A stretch of DNA of 64,000 bases from the NCBI GenBank assembly GCA_029339195.1, contig JAPTJF010000172.1, positions 52,169 to 116,168 on the forward strand, written 5' to 3'. Below, in pieces: positions 32,608 through 44,600 of the stretch. Numbering within the stretch: the first letter of the stretch is position 1; each line of letters begins with the position of its first letter. The notes under the pieces are model-generated. The model was not told the DNA's origin and did no database searches. It saw only the letters and a list, made by a program, of their open reading frames with translations. This DNA comes from Micractinium sp. NFX-FRZ (taxonomy: Eukaryota; Chlorophyta; Trebouxiophyceae; Chlorellales; Chlorellaceae). The position numbers and the translations under genes are program-made.

Positions 32608-35600
32608 TCATTCGTCGTAGCTGCCACTGCTGCCGCTAGCCGCTTCTGCCAGGTCCTCATCTAAATCAAAGTCCTCCTCCTCCTCCTCTTCACCTTCCGA
32701 CCCCTCCTCTTCGCCTTCCGAGGCCTCCGCATCATCATCGCTGCTGCTGCCTGCCAATGCCGCCACGATCTTGTCAACAGCGTCCTCATCCTCCTCCTCG
32801 CTGCTGCCGCCGCTGCCGCTGCCGCCCTCCTCATCCGAGCTGGCACCCGCCGCCTCCAGCTCAGCATCAAAGTCGGCCTTTCCAGCCGGCCCCGCCTCGC
32901 CGTCGGAACCCTCCAAGTCGCTGCAGTGAGGCAGCAAGGTGGGCGGGCCGAGGCGGGTCATGTTGCGGCCGCGGTCAAGTTGCGGCCGTACCAGCGCAGG
33001 GCTTGCATTGGCAGGCTGGCAGTACCGCTCCGCAAGGGAAGGGCGACCACACCCGTGCAGCAGGAGTGGCAACTCCACCCCACCCACGATATAAGCCGCT
33101 CTCCCTGTTCGGGCCGCCAACCCACCTCGGCCACCAGCCCACCCTTAGCCTCACCTGACGTCCTCAAAGTAGGAGGGCTTCAACCCCAGGCTGAGCTTGC
33201 CGCCGGCAGCGTCCACCTTCAGCACGCGCGCCAGCACGCCTGCAGGGGGGGGGGCCAGACGGGGAAGAGGGGATGAGCTGCAGCCCGGCAAGCACGGATG
33301 GGTGCAGGGGGGTGCAGGCAGGCGCTCTCACGCTTTCTTTCTTGTGTGTATTGCCTCAGGACAGCGGGGATGTTTGTCAGCACAGGACCAAGTCCTCTGT
33401 CCTGTTGAGTTTGAATAGTTGTGTCGTCATCACCGGCAACGACAAGAGTGCATGCATGTCGGCAGCACCCAGTGCAGATGCAGGCAGCGCGAGGCAGGAG
33501 GTAGGTGGGGGGGGTGGAACAGGGCAGGTCAAGTGCGTGGTGTGTGCAGGCGGCGGGCGGGGGACCGGGCATCAGATAGAGCTAATGGGTCAACAGGGGG
33601 CACCGGCCTTGTGGTGCCGTCTGACAGGGATAACTAGAAAGTCAATCATCCTGTGCCGGTCCCTCCGCAGGAGCATGAGTTGCAGCAGGCAGGCAGGAGA
33701 GGGGCCGCCGTGAAATGCGAAGCATCCCAGGCTGGCAGGCAGGCAGCCCACATGCAACCTGCCTCCTCAAGTTAGCTAAAGCCTTCCCCCCCAACAATTG
33801 AGCCGCCCCCACCCATCCCAAAGGCAAGGCACTCACGCTGGCCGGGAGTGAAGAGGGAGGCCAGGTCCTTCACAAAGTCGTCGGCAACCTCGCTCACGTG
33901 CGCCAGCCCTGCACAGCAATCGCAAACACAGGCCGTCAGCCAAACATACCACTGTGTTCAACAAGCTGTTGCTCTCAGCCTCCTCGCTGTGCACGGTGCC
34001 AGGCCTGCAGGGCGGAAAGCGGGCTGCAGGCTGCAAGTGTGGTGCGCAGCGTGTGGCCCCCCACCTGTCGCCCCCTGCGTCGCCTCCCCCTCCAGCTCCA
34101 CAAACACGCCATACTGGGTGAGCCGCTTCACATGCCCACGCACCACCTGCACCAGTGGGCGGGAGGGGCAGGACATGGGCGGTCAGTGCGCTGCTGCTTA
34201 TGGTTGGCAAACCTACGGGCAGGCGCGGTGCAGTGTTGTTAGGGGGAACAGCAACACGGCGCCTCCATGCAAGGCCACCCCACCACCCCCCCGTGCCCGC
34301 CCCGCCCCACCTGCCCCTCTTCAAGCGACTCCAGGCTGGGGGCCACCTTGCGGCTGCGCAGCGTCAGGTCGACCCTGCGGGAGGGAGGCGACAGGGAGAG
34401 GGCAAGGGGGAGCAGGTTGGCGGACCGCACGCAGAGCATGCGGGGCCAAAAGGGCAGGGCAGGGGGAGGCGACAGATGGCGGCAAGGCAGCAAGGCGCAC
34501 AGGGGCGCGGCCGGTGGCTGAGCAGCAGCGGCAGGCGGTAGGGGCCAGGACATTAAGGACTCCTCCCATCAAACTCGTCCAGACCTGCCCTGACCTGTCC
34601 CCTTCCCCAGCCGCCCACCCACCCACCCACCTGTCCCCCTCCACCTTGAGCACCTGCCCCGCCACCAGGCGGCCCTCGGGGAACGCTTCCGCCGGCTTCT
34701 CAACAAACCCGTCGGCCAGCTGGTTCAGCCTGCGAGGCGGGGAGGGGGAGCAGTGGCATGTGGGAGAGTGCTTTGAAGAGCATGCACGCAGGGTGAGGCT
34801 GGGAGGGCTGGGGTGGGAGGCTAGTTTTGGCACACGGTTCAGTGCCTCTCATGGTCCGTTGTGTATGGTGCCTGCCCCCGCTCTGCTCCCCGCACACGTG
34901 CCACCCACCCACCCACCCACCCACCTGATGCGTGCGTCAAGGTTGCGCGCCAAGCAGACAAACACGCCTTGCTGGCCCGCCGACTTGACGTAGCCAGACA
35001 CCTGGAAAGGCAAGGCAGGGCAGGCGAGGTAGGGAGGCAGGTCGGACAAGCAAGAGAGGAAGGAGGGTAGCAGGGCCAGCAGCGGCCTCTCACCAGTGCA
35101 GGAAAGGGCAGCCTGGGCACGATGGCATGCATGCGCCGGAGGTGCGGTGATGAACAACGAATGAGGATGCCAGCCCAGCAGCGCCACCTCACCTTCTGCC
35201 CCGGCTTGAGCTCCCCAGGCTGCAGCGGGCCATCCGCCACGTCCGCCGCGCCCTCTTGCTGCTGCTGCTGTGCCGCTGCCGCGTGCGCCGCACACTGCGC
35301 CCCCGCCGAGGGCCGCAGCGACAGCAGCAGCTGCGCGCCGCCGTCGCTGCTGCCGCCCTTGCCCTTGCCCTTGCCGCCCTTGCTGCTGCCGCTGCTGGCG
35401 GGGTCGGGACCCAGCACTGCTGCCTGGCAGAACTGACCCTCCTGGAGCCCCTCTAGCGCCTGCTGCACAGGCGCGTCGTGAATGTCGGTGAGCGCGACAC
35501 GCCCCGCGCTGCGCGCGCTGAGCTGCACCCGCACCCCTGCGCCGCCCACCGAAGTGATGCAGCCCAGCAGCAGGGCGCCGGGCGCGGGCGCCGCCGCCGC

Positions 35601-38600
35601 CGCCGCTGCTGCTGCCTCGGCCGCTGCCGGCGTGGCGTGGGGCAGCAGGGAGACGTCGAGCGAGCGGCGCTTGGTGTCGACGTGGAGCACCGTGGCCTGC
35701 AGGCAATACAGCAGCACATGGGCAGTATGTGAGAGGCACTGCAATGGCACATGAGCTGTGCACTCGAATCTGGTGAGGCAGCATCCGTCAGAGTTGCATG
35801 CATGGAGCGGCTCAGCACAATGAGGGCAGCACCTCACCTGCACTGCCTGCCCGGGCTGGAAGCGCTGCTTGAGCTGCTCGCACTCCTCAATGCTGCTGGA
35901 CGCCTGCAGGCAGGCAGGCAGGCAGGGACAGAAGATGACCATTGATGGGATGCTCAGGCCGCAGGCGTGGCCGCGAGGAAGGCTTGTGCCAGGGTTAAAC
36001 CAGGAGGCGGGAGGTGTGACGTATGAATCGGCACGGAGCGTGGCAATCCTGGGCAGTCACGCAGCTCAGCTGGCGCCGCACCTGTGTGGCGTAGGCGCGG
36101 CCGCGGATGGCGGGGGAGAAGGCGCACCACACGTAGCCCTTGGCCACTCCAGTCACAAAGCTGCGGGCAGGGGAGACGGGACGTTTGCATGCCGCTCAGC
36201 ATACAGGCAGCCGGCAGCAAGCTGCGGGCTGGGTTAGGAGGACAAGAGCGGCCACCTGGCCGTGCACAGCAGACAGCACAAGGCAGGCAGGCCCGTCACA
36301 GAAGCGGAAGAATGCAATAGCACAGAGTGTGTGTTTGCCTCACCCTGGCAGCTGCTGCCCCGGCTTGAGGGCCGCCCAGCTGGTGACCCGCTGTGCCTGC
36401 TGCACCTGCTGCGCCTGCTGCGCCTGCGCCGCGGCCAGCACCTCTGCCCGGCTGCTGCACTCGAGCTGCGCGTGCCGCCGCCCCTCTGGCGTCTGCACCC
36501 GCCCCAGCACCGCCACCATCAGCTTGTCGCCAGTTTTTAGCTTTGCCAAGGAGGAGGCCTTGCCAGCTGGCGCCGCCTCTGTGATGTGCAGCCGCCCGTG
36601 GCAGCCGCCCTCCAAGACGAGCTCAGCGTGCAGAGCGTGCACCGTGCCCACTGTAGCTTCTACGCAGCTGCCCGTCGCGGGCGCGACTGCCTGCTGCTGC
36701 CCCTGCCCCTGCTGCTGCTGCGCCGCCTTGCCGCCCGCCGCCGGCACGGCAGCCGCCCGCCCGCCCGCCGCGCGCAGCGGCTTGGCGGTGAGGGGTGTGT
36801 AGAGCAGCAGGCGGCCGGTGGTGGCAGCCGTGGGCAGCGCTGCCACCGTGGCGGTGAGGGTGTCCCCTGCCGCAAACTGGCGGGTCACCCCCTGGTGCTG
36901 CAGGTTGTAGTCGGTTGTGGGAAGGAAGCCCAGGATGGGCTGCTGCTGCCGTCCCGCCAGCGACACCACGCAGTACCCCTGCTGCGGCTTGGCCTGCAGG
37001 AGGCGGGGCGGGGGAACAAGGGGCAAGTGTATGGGTGGAGGACGACAGAGGAAGTGCAGCAGGCAGGAGAGGGTACGGAGAAAGTGTGCACGGCTGGGCA
37101 GGCAACACAATTGCCAGCGGCCAACAGGGCACAGGCGGGTGTTGTCACATGTTAGGAACAGCTGCCACTGGGTGCACACTAGCACTGCGCCTGTAGGCAG
37201 GCTGGCTGGCTGGCATGTGTGCCTCGTGTTTTGCCCAGATCCACTCGCCAGCAGAACAGGCGACGCTGTTGAGCTGCAAGCCATACGCATCCTGGCACGC
37301 CGAGCACCAAGGCCCCGTGAACACCCCACCAACCTCAGCTCACCAGCTCAATGGTCACCTCCACCTGCTGCCCCTCCTGCACCTGCTGCCCCGCCGCTGC
37401 TGCCGGCCCCTCAGCTGCTGCTGCCGCCCCCTTCTTCTGCTTCTTCTTCTTCGGCTGCTGCTGCTCCTGGGCTGCCGCTGCCGCTGCCGCCGCCGCCTGC
37501 TGCAGGCGGGGCAGGAGGGAGAGGTCCAGCACTCCCTCCCGCTTGACCACATCCAACACGACTGCCTGCACGCTGGTGCCGGGCTCAAAGGCAGCGCCGC
37601 TGGGCACCTGCAGGCAACAGAGAGCAGGGCGTGGAAGGTGGGATGCAGGTCAGTGAGCAGGCAGCGCGGCATGTCTTGATTGACGGATTGCAGCAGCATA
37701 AGGGGGCGTCAGACTAACGAGATTCCTTGTGTTTTGATCGTCAGTGAGAGTCAGATGGTACGGACAGTACAAAAGTCATCACCAGCCCCCCATGTGGGTG
37801 CACGCAGGCAGGCAGCCAGCCAGCTGGCCAGCACAGATGCAGGTAGTTGCAGCAGAACAACACCTTGCAAGGACGGGACTGGCAGCATTGCACAATGCAT
37901 GCACAAAGTGGCAGCAGCAGCAGCAGCCGCCTGTGAGGCTGCGCGGGGCGTCAGACTAACGAGATTCCTTGTGTTTGATCGTCAGTAAGAGTCAGATGGT
38001 ACGGACAGTACAGAAGTCATCACCAGCCCCGGCTGTGAGCGGGCAGCCAGCTGCAAGCTGGCCAGCTCACGTCTAAGCAATACAGGCAGAGGGCAAACGG
38101 CCCTGCAGGCCAGACTATAGGGCAGCAAACAGCACAGCAGCAAGGCCCATGCACGCATGCAAGCAGCGGCAGAACTAGAAGTGGTGTGGTAGATGTGCGT
38201 GGGCATGGGGCCTCAGACTAACGAGATTCCTTGTGCTTTGATCGTCAGTAAGAGTCAGATGGTACGGACAACACTGGAGTCATCACCAGCCCCCCATATG
38301 GGTGTGTTTCAGCACGTGAATAGCCAGCATGAATACTATCGGCCGGCTGAGCCGGCCGAACAGCCAGCCGGCCCATGCGCAGGCAATTGCAGCACTGATG
38401 CAGCGTTTGTTGAGGGCTACATTGGGTTAACACCGCCGGCAACGCACGTTTCCTTTGCAGCAACATCGGCAGGGGTGCAAGTGTGCAGCGCAAGCGCAGC
38501 AGACGGGGCATCAGACTAACGAGATTCCTTGTGTTTGATCGTCAGTAAGAGTCAGATGGTACGGACAGTACAGAAGTCATCACCAGCCCCGAATTTCATA

Positions 38601-41600
38601 GCATACGGCCGGCCAGAAAGCATGATGTGTGCATGAGTTGCAGCAGCAGTGCAGGCAATTTGACGTGCTAGCAAAACGGAATGCCGGAAGCACGCTTGCA
38701 GTTGCAGCAGCATTGGCAGGTGTGCAAGTGTGCAGCGCAAGCGCAGCATACGGGGCGTCAGACTAACGAGATTCCTTGTGCTTTGATCGTCAGTAAGAGT
38801 CAGATGGTACGGACAACACTGGAGTCATCACCAGCCCCCCATGTGGGTGCAGGCGGCCAGGCAGCACACCATGCAGAGTGCCAGCACAAGCAGCATGGGG
38901 GAGGGCCTAGCAATGCAGCGCGGCGCAGCACAGCACAGTGCGTGCAGTGACATCCGCGGGTGCCCTGGGTTTGGCAGCGCTTCCATTGTTGACCCACCAC
39001 CCTCCCTGGCATCTCTCCACCCCCTCCTTCCCCACAACGTGCCACGGCTGCCGCCATCTCTGCGTGTATTGCAACTCAGCAACCCCCCTCTCCCCACCTA
39101 CCTGCTGTGTCGGCACCAGGCCCACCACGTCTGCATGCGCCTGCAGGTCGCAGAGCAGCCCAAACTCCTTGCACTCGTGGACCTCGCCCGGCACTGGGGG
39201 AGGGGGAGGGGAGGGGAGTACGGAGTTCCAGCTGTCAGTGCATGCATCTCTTTAGCAACAGTCCTTACTCTCGCGCACCTTGGCCAGCAGTGCGGGACTG
39301 TGAGCTGAAAGGGAAGCCATCCATGTGGCTGAGGGCAAGTGGAGTGGGTGGCACGAATACAGCCCTGCCAGGCAAGTGAAGCAGCACGCAGAGGAGCAGA
39401 GGGCGGTGCCAGGCAGGCAAACAATGGCGGACGGGCGGGCGGGCGGGCGCACCGATGCTGCCTACGGTCAGCGTGCTCCAGTCGACATCTGGGGACTCGC
39501 CGCTGCCCAGGGCATTGGCGGCCTCCAGATCGCTGCAGGGAGGGAGGAGCGTGGGGAGGGGGGTGAGGCGGGGGGGCGGGAGCTGGTGTGAGGGCCAGAA
39601 GAGATTGGGGAGAGGGGCATGCATGCAGTGTTGCTGCTCCGTCAGCAGACATTGCGCCGGGGCGAAGCAAGCGTGCCTTGCCAGCCACAAGCGCATTGCT
39701 GCCGGGCCCTGGGCACCTGAAGAGGGACTGCAGGAGCGCGGCGTCGCGGCTGCCGCACAGCGACTGCTTGAGGGCCACACTGAACCGCTCGCGCTCGCGC
39801 TCCACCTGCGCATGGGGAGGTTGGGACAGGCAGGGGAGCGGTGTGTGCCCTGCGGAGGGGATGCAATTGGGAGGCCCACACACCGGGGTGGCACCAGCCC
39901 AGCAGACGGGGCAGCGCAAGCCAGCGCCTGCTGCGGTCACAGCACCAGCTGCTGCCGCAGCTATCAGACACGGCCCGGGGGCCCACTGGCTTGCCTGCAC
40001 CACGGTGGCCCGCACGGACTGCCCCTCCCGGAAGAAGAGGTGCGGGTCCGACACAAACGTGTCGCTCAGCTGCGCCAGCCCGGCACGCCCGGTGAGGCCG
40101 CCCATGAAGCTGCAGGGAAGGGGAGATGGGAGAGGCAGGGTGGGGGTTGAGCACAGCAGGCACGGCACAGCAGGCACAAGCCGAAGAGGGCCCTGGGTGC
40201 CGAGCGCATGCAGCATCTCGTCTGTGATGACAACCAGCAGTCGACAAGCGGAGCAGCCAGCAGGTTTTGCCTTTGAAGGCAGCACAACGTCGCTCACCGC
40301 ACAAACACGGCGTCGCGGGTGACGGATGCCACATAGCCCGCCAGCACCGCCCCCTCCGCCACCCCCTCCAGGCTGGCCGGCAGCATGCCCGCGGAGGCGG
40401 CACCCAGCAGGGAGGCCTTGCGGGTCAGGCGCAGCTGCTTGGCGCCCTGCAGCAGTGCGGGTGGTGGATGCGAGGCGGGGTGTCAGGCGGAGTGGCAGGC
40501 GCGATGTTTGGTAGCAGGCACAAAAAGCAAGGTGGGTGAGGTGCGGAGGGCTGTGGCGTGGTGTCGTGGGGGTGGCAAGGGCTGCACGCTGAGTGGAGCG
40601 CCGAGCGCGAGTGGGGTCCCCCAGCCTTGCCTCTTGCCATCTGCAGCACCACCCTCCCCCCGTTGCCGTCCCGCCTCCCCTCCCAGCACGCCACCCGCCC
40701 TCCCAGCCCAGCTCACCTCCAGCCTCTGCAGCACCAGCAGCGAGCCCAGCTGGGCGCCCGGCTGCAGCGCCTCCACCAGCGCCGCCACCGCTGCCGGGTG
40801 GTCCGCCAGGTGGGCCACCTCCAGGCGCCCGGCGGCAGGCGCCGCCCCAGCCGCTGCGCCGCCCTCTGGCGTCACCGCAACCTCGAAGTAGGCGGGCACC
40901 GACTCCCCGTCCACCTGCGCCAAAACAGTAAAGGGGTACAAAGGGGAAGGTGAGGGGCAGGCAAGGTAGCAGGTGGTCAGGGGTTGTGCCAGTTGTCAGG
41001 TGCGGGAGGCGCAGCAAGGCTGGCCCCGCTTTAAGTGCAAGCTGTGTTGGGTGAAGCCCTAGGGCAGGCCAACGCTGCATTCCTGCTCAGCTTCTTAGCT
41101 ATTTTCTCTACCCTCCCTCTCATACCCCCGCTTTCCTGTCCTCACATCAACCATCCCCGCCCCCTGCCCCCCTCCCTCACCTCCTTGCTGTGCAGCGCCA
41201 CCACGCTGCCCCTGACGACATCGCCGGGCTGGAAGTCTCCCAGCGCCGCCGCCACCGCCGCTGCATCGGCCTCGCCAGCCGGCGCCTTGCCAGCCGGCTT
41301 GGCCTCCGCTGCCACGTCAGCACCAGCCGGTGCCACGTCAGCACCAGCCGCTGCCTTCTTCTTGGTCACCAGGGAGAGCTTGAGCCCCTTGCGCCCGGGG
41401 TCAGCACCCAGCACGCGGCACTTGACCACTGCAGGCGCAGCAGGGGGCAGGCGGTGGGTGAGTGCGGCGACACCGGGCACGAGTGGCACGGCGGACAGGG
41501 GGCTTCAGCCAATGCCGCACGGGCTTGGCTGGGAAGGCGCTGCAAGCCTGCCCTCACCCCCAGGCCAAGCAGGCAGGCAGGCGGGCAGGCAGGCAGGCGG

Positions 41601-44600
41601 GCGGGCGGGCGAGCAGGCAGGTCCATGTGGCTCCAGCTCACCTTGACCGGGCTGGAACGCGTCCCCCGGCTTCTGCCCCGCAGACAGCCCGCACTCGGAA
41701 ATGTGCGCCAGGCCTGCAGCACAGCACAGCACAGCACAGCAGGAGGGCAGGGTGAGGAAGGGGGCGCACGACAGTGCGGCCCGCCCCCATTGACCAGGCA
41801 TGCAGGGGCACACATATGGGCAACACTGCGGCTGCTCGCCCCCACCCATCCCGTCCCAGATCACCCATCGCAGCCGGCCCCACCCACCCGTCACGCCGCC
41901 GAAGAACTGCACAAACACGCCAAAGTCGGTGGCGCCAGTCACCACGCCGTGGCTGCGCCCGCCAAGCACCGCGTCCTGCGGGAGGGAGGCAGGGTGGGTG
42001 GGTGGGGGGACGAGGTGAGCGGGGGGGGCAGGGGAGTAAAAGCGGGGGAGGATGTGGGGAGGACCCAGACCAGCGGCCCCCGGCTGGCTGGCTGGTGCTA
42101 GCAATGGCAGGGGCGCACCAGCACACAGAGCCGGGAAGTCTTCCAACAGCAAGCCCGCCCAGGGCCCACGCCTGTCCCCCACAACACAGGCCTGTGCACG
42201 CCCCCGCACACTGCACCGCGCGCACTGCTCACAGCAGCGCCTCACTGCCCGCCGCACCTGGGTGGACGTGATGGGGGGGAACTTGCTGCCCACCACTGAG
42301 GGCTTCAGCGTCACCGTCACCTTCTTGCTGCCTGCCAGGGGGGCAGCGCCAAGCAAGGGGTGGGGGCGTGTCAGGGGGCGAGCGCGTGTGGGGTGTGTAT
42401 GTGCGTGCACAAGAGGCTGAGGCGGCAAGCAGCAGAGGCCTGGTTTTAACACTTGCAAGCAGAGCGCAAGCTGGTAGCACACCAGGCTCCCTCTGCCAGC
42501 CCATGCTGCGCCTGCTCAGGCAAGAGGGTTGCTCCATCTCGAACTTGCTGGCTCCTCTCCGCACCTCTCCACAGAACCCACACAGTGCACCCTCCTTTCA
42601 ATCCATCACAGCCTCACCCCCCATGGTGCACCCCCCCTCCAAACCAACACCAGCCTCACCGGCGTCCAGAGTCATGATCTTGCCCGCCACCCTCTGCCCC
42701 TCCTTGAACTTCTTGAGCCCCTTGCGGCTGCCCAGGTCAGAGGCATGCAGCACCGGCACCAGCGCCCTGAAGAGGGGGCAGAAGGCAGGCAGGCCGGGTG
42801 AGGAGGCAGTGGGGATGGCGAGGGGGAACTCGCCGCTCAGGCTGAGGCTGAGCAACGCAAAAACAGGCCAAAATTCAGCACATCTGCACGCCTCCCGGCA
42901 CGCCTCCCAGCATGCACAGCACACAGCACACATGTGTCGCTGCGTGCTACCCCCTCCCCAGGTGGGCCCCACCTGATGCTGGGTGTGATGCTGAGCAGCA
43001 GGCCGTACTCCTCCACGCGGGACACGGTGCCAGAGACGGGCATGCCGGGGCGCAGGTCTGTGGCGGGCAGGCAGGGGGGCAGGGGTGGGAGTGGGTGCGT
43101 GAGGGCAGCGGCAGGAGGGCAGGTCAGGGAGGAGCGGGTGGGCGACGGCGCGGCTTCAACGGTGTTGGCCCCTGTAAAGCAAGCAGGCACTATAAAGAGG
43201 CGGGGAGCAGGGGAGCAGTGCACAGATTGCAGTGTGCCAGCATGTAGGTGGGTGCAGTGGATGCGGTGAAGCAGGTGTGCCGTGAGTGCAAAAGGCAGCG
43301 ATTCATGGCCCGCCTCGGGAGGGAGGCAGGCGTGTTGCCGCCCGCTTAGTCAGGGCTGGGGTTCGGGTGTGGCACCGAGCATGGCACGCCATGCATGGCG
43401 CGGGCGTCACGGGGGCGGCGGCCCACTTCAGGCCGCCGCGGACGCTGCGCCGGGGTCGGTGCGTGAGGTGTGGGTGGTGGGGATGGATGGATGGTGGTGC
43501 AGGAGTGGGAAGCGGCGGCGTGGGCGTGCAGGAGTGCTTGTGCAGGATGCAGACTGCAGCACTGCGGATACTACTCCCGCTCTGCCATGTGGCAGAGTGT
43601 GGCACACATCTGGCCTGCAGCCAAACGGTATACCCCCCGGCTGCTGGCAACGTGCTAGCAGACGTATCGCCCGTTGACCACCACACCGTGTGCCGCAGCA
43701 CCTCCCCACCTGCCATGCTGAGGATGCTTTGGTCCACCACTGAGGGCTTGAGGGACAGCACGGCCAGGCCGTCCATGGGGCGGAAGCCCAGCACGCGGGC
43801 GCGCAGGCGCTGGCCGGGACGGAAGCGCTGCAGGGCGGGGAGGGAGGGCGGGCAGGCAGGCAGGGAGCAGTGGGCAGGAGCATGGCTGCAGGGAGGGGGA
43901 GGACCTGCAGGAGCACTGCAGAAGCTTCCATGCTGGCTGGCGGCACGGGCCGCTACATGCCCGCCTGCCTGTCCGGCTGCTAGCTGGCACCCGCAGCCGC
44001 CCCGAATGCAACCCGTGGGAGAGGAGCGGTCACCAACCTTGGACATCTCCTCCACCTTGTCCTCTGACAGGTTGCTGATGTGGGCGTAGCCAGGGGTGAG
44101 CGGGGCGCCCCCTGCCGCCTCGGCGGGGGGCAGCTCGCACAGCAGGCCCAGCCCCTCGTCCACCCGCCGCACAATGGCGCCGTCAAACACCTGGCGCGGC
44201 AGGGTTAGAGTGGAGGGGGAAGGGGAGCGGACGGGAGGGCAGGGTGTGTGAGGGGTGTGCGAAGGTTTAGAGTGGCGAAGAATGAACAACCAAACAACGG
44301 CGGGGCAGGGCAAGGCGGCTATTTGCGCAAATGATCAGGACCCGACATCCGCCAGAGCAGAAGGCACACGCCAGCGGAGCAGGGCAGGTCAAACAGAGCG
44401 CCCAGGGCGGCACTGCCAACGTGGGGCCCGCCGCCTCACCTGCCCCAGCGCTGGGAAGTTGGGCGGCAGCCCGGCGGTCAGCAGGTGGCGCTGCAGCGTG
44501 AGGCCGACGCGCTTGGTGGCGGGGTCCACCCACAGGATGCGGGCACGCAGGCGCTGGTTGGGGCTGCAGGGGCGGGGCGGGCAGGGCAGGCAGGCGGGTG

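Larger units (their letters stand above)
37703..38838 (-). repeat. Tandem array of five snoRNA-containing units
   Basis: Five copies of a conserved 86-87 bp core recur at 241, 262, 298 and 247 bp, all in the same orientation, inside the RRP5 intron 37608-39101. Spacers are largely unique, with some shared flank (GCAGCGCAAGCGCAGC before cores 4 and 5; CCCCATGTGGGTGCA after cores 1 and 5). Strong conservation only of the core shows selection on the core. Copies 1, 2, 4 and copies 3, 5 form two subtypes. Confidence 0.93.

Noticed and set aside
37703..38838. CRISPR array or transposon repeats
   Set aside because: Units have irregular 240-300 bp spacing and long cores with box C/D signatures, and they sit in a nuclear intron. 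No repeats of CRISPR length, no cas genes, no terminal repeats or transposase.
37982..39057. Small minus-strand frames in the array ending in similar peptides
   Set aside because: They arise because the snoRNA core is repeated; no start context or splice support.
40216..40230. GTGATGA box C candidate in another RRP5 intron
   Set aside because: It is on the strand opposite to the host, with no box D at the right distance and no terminal stem. The same holds for GTGATGA near 44649 and, on the host strand but without box D, near 26407.
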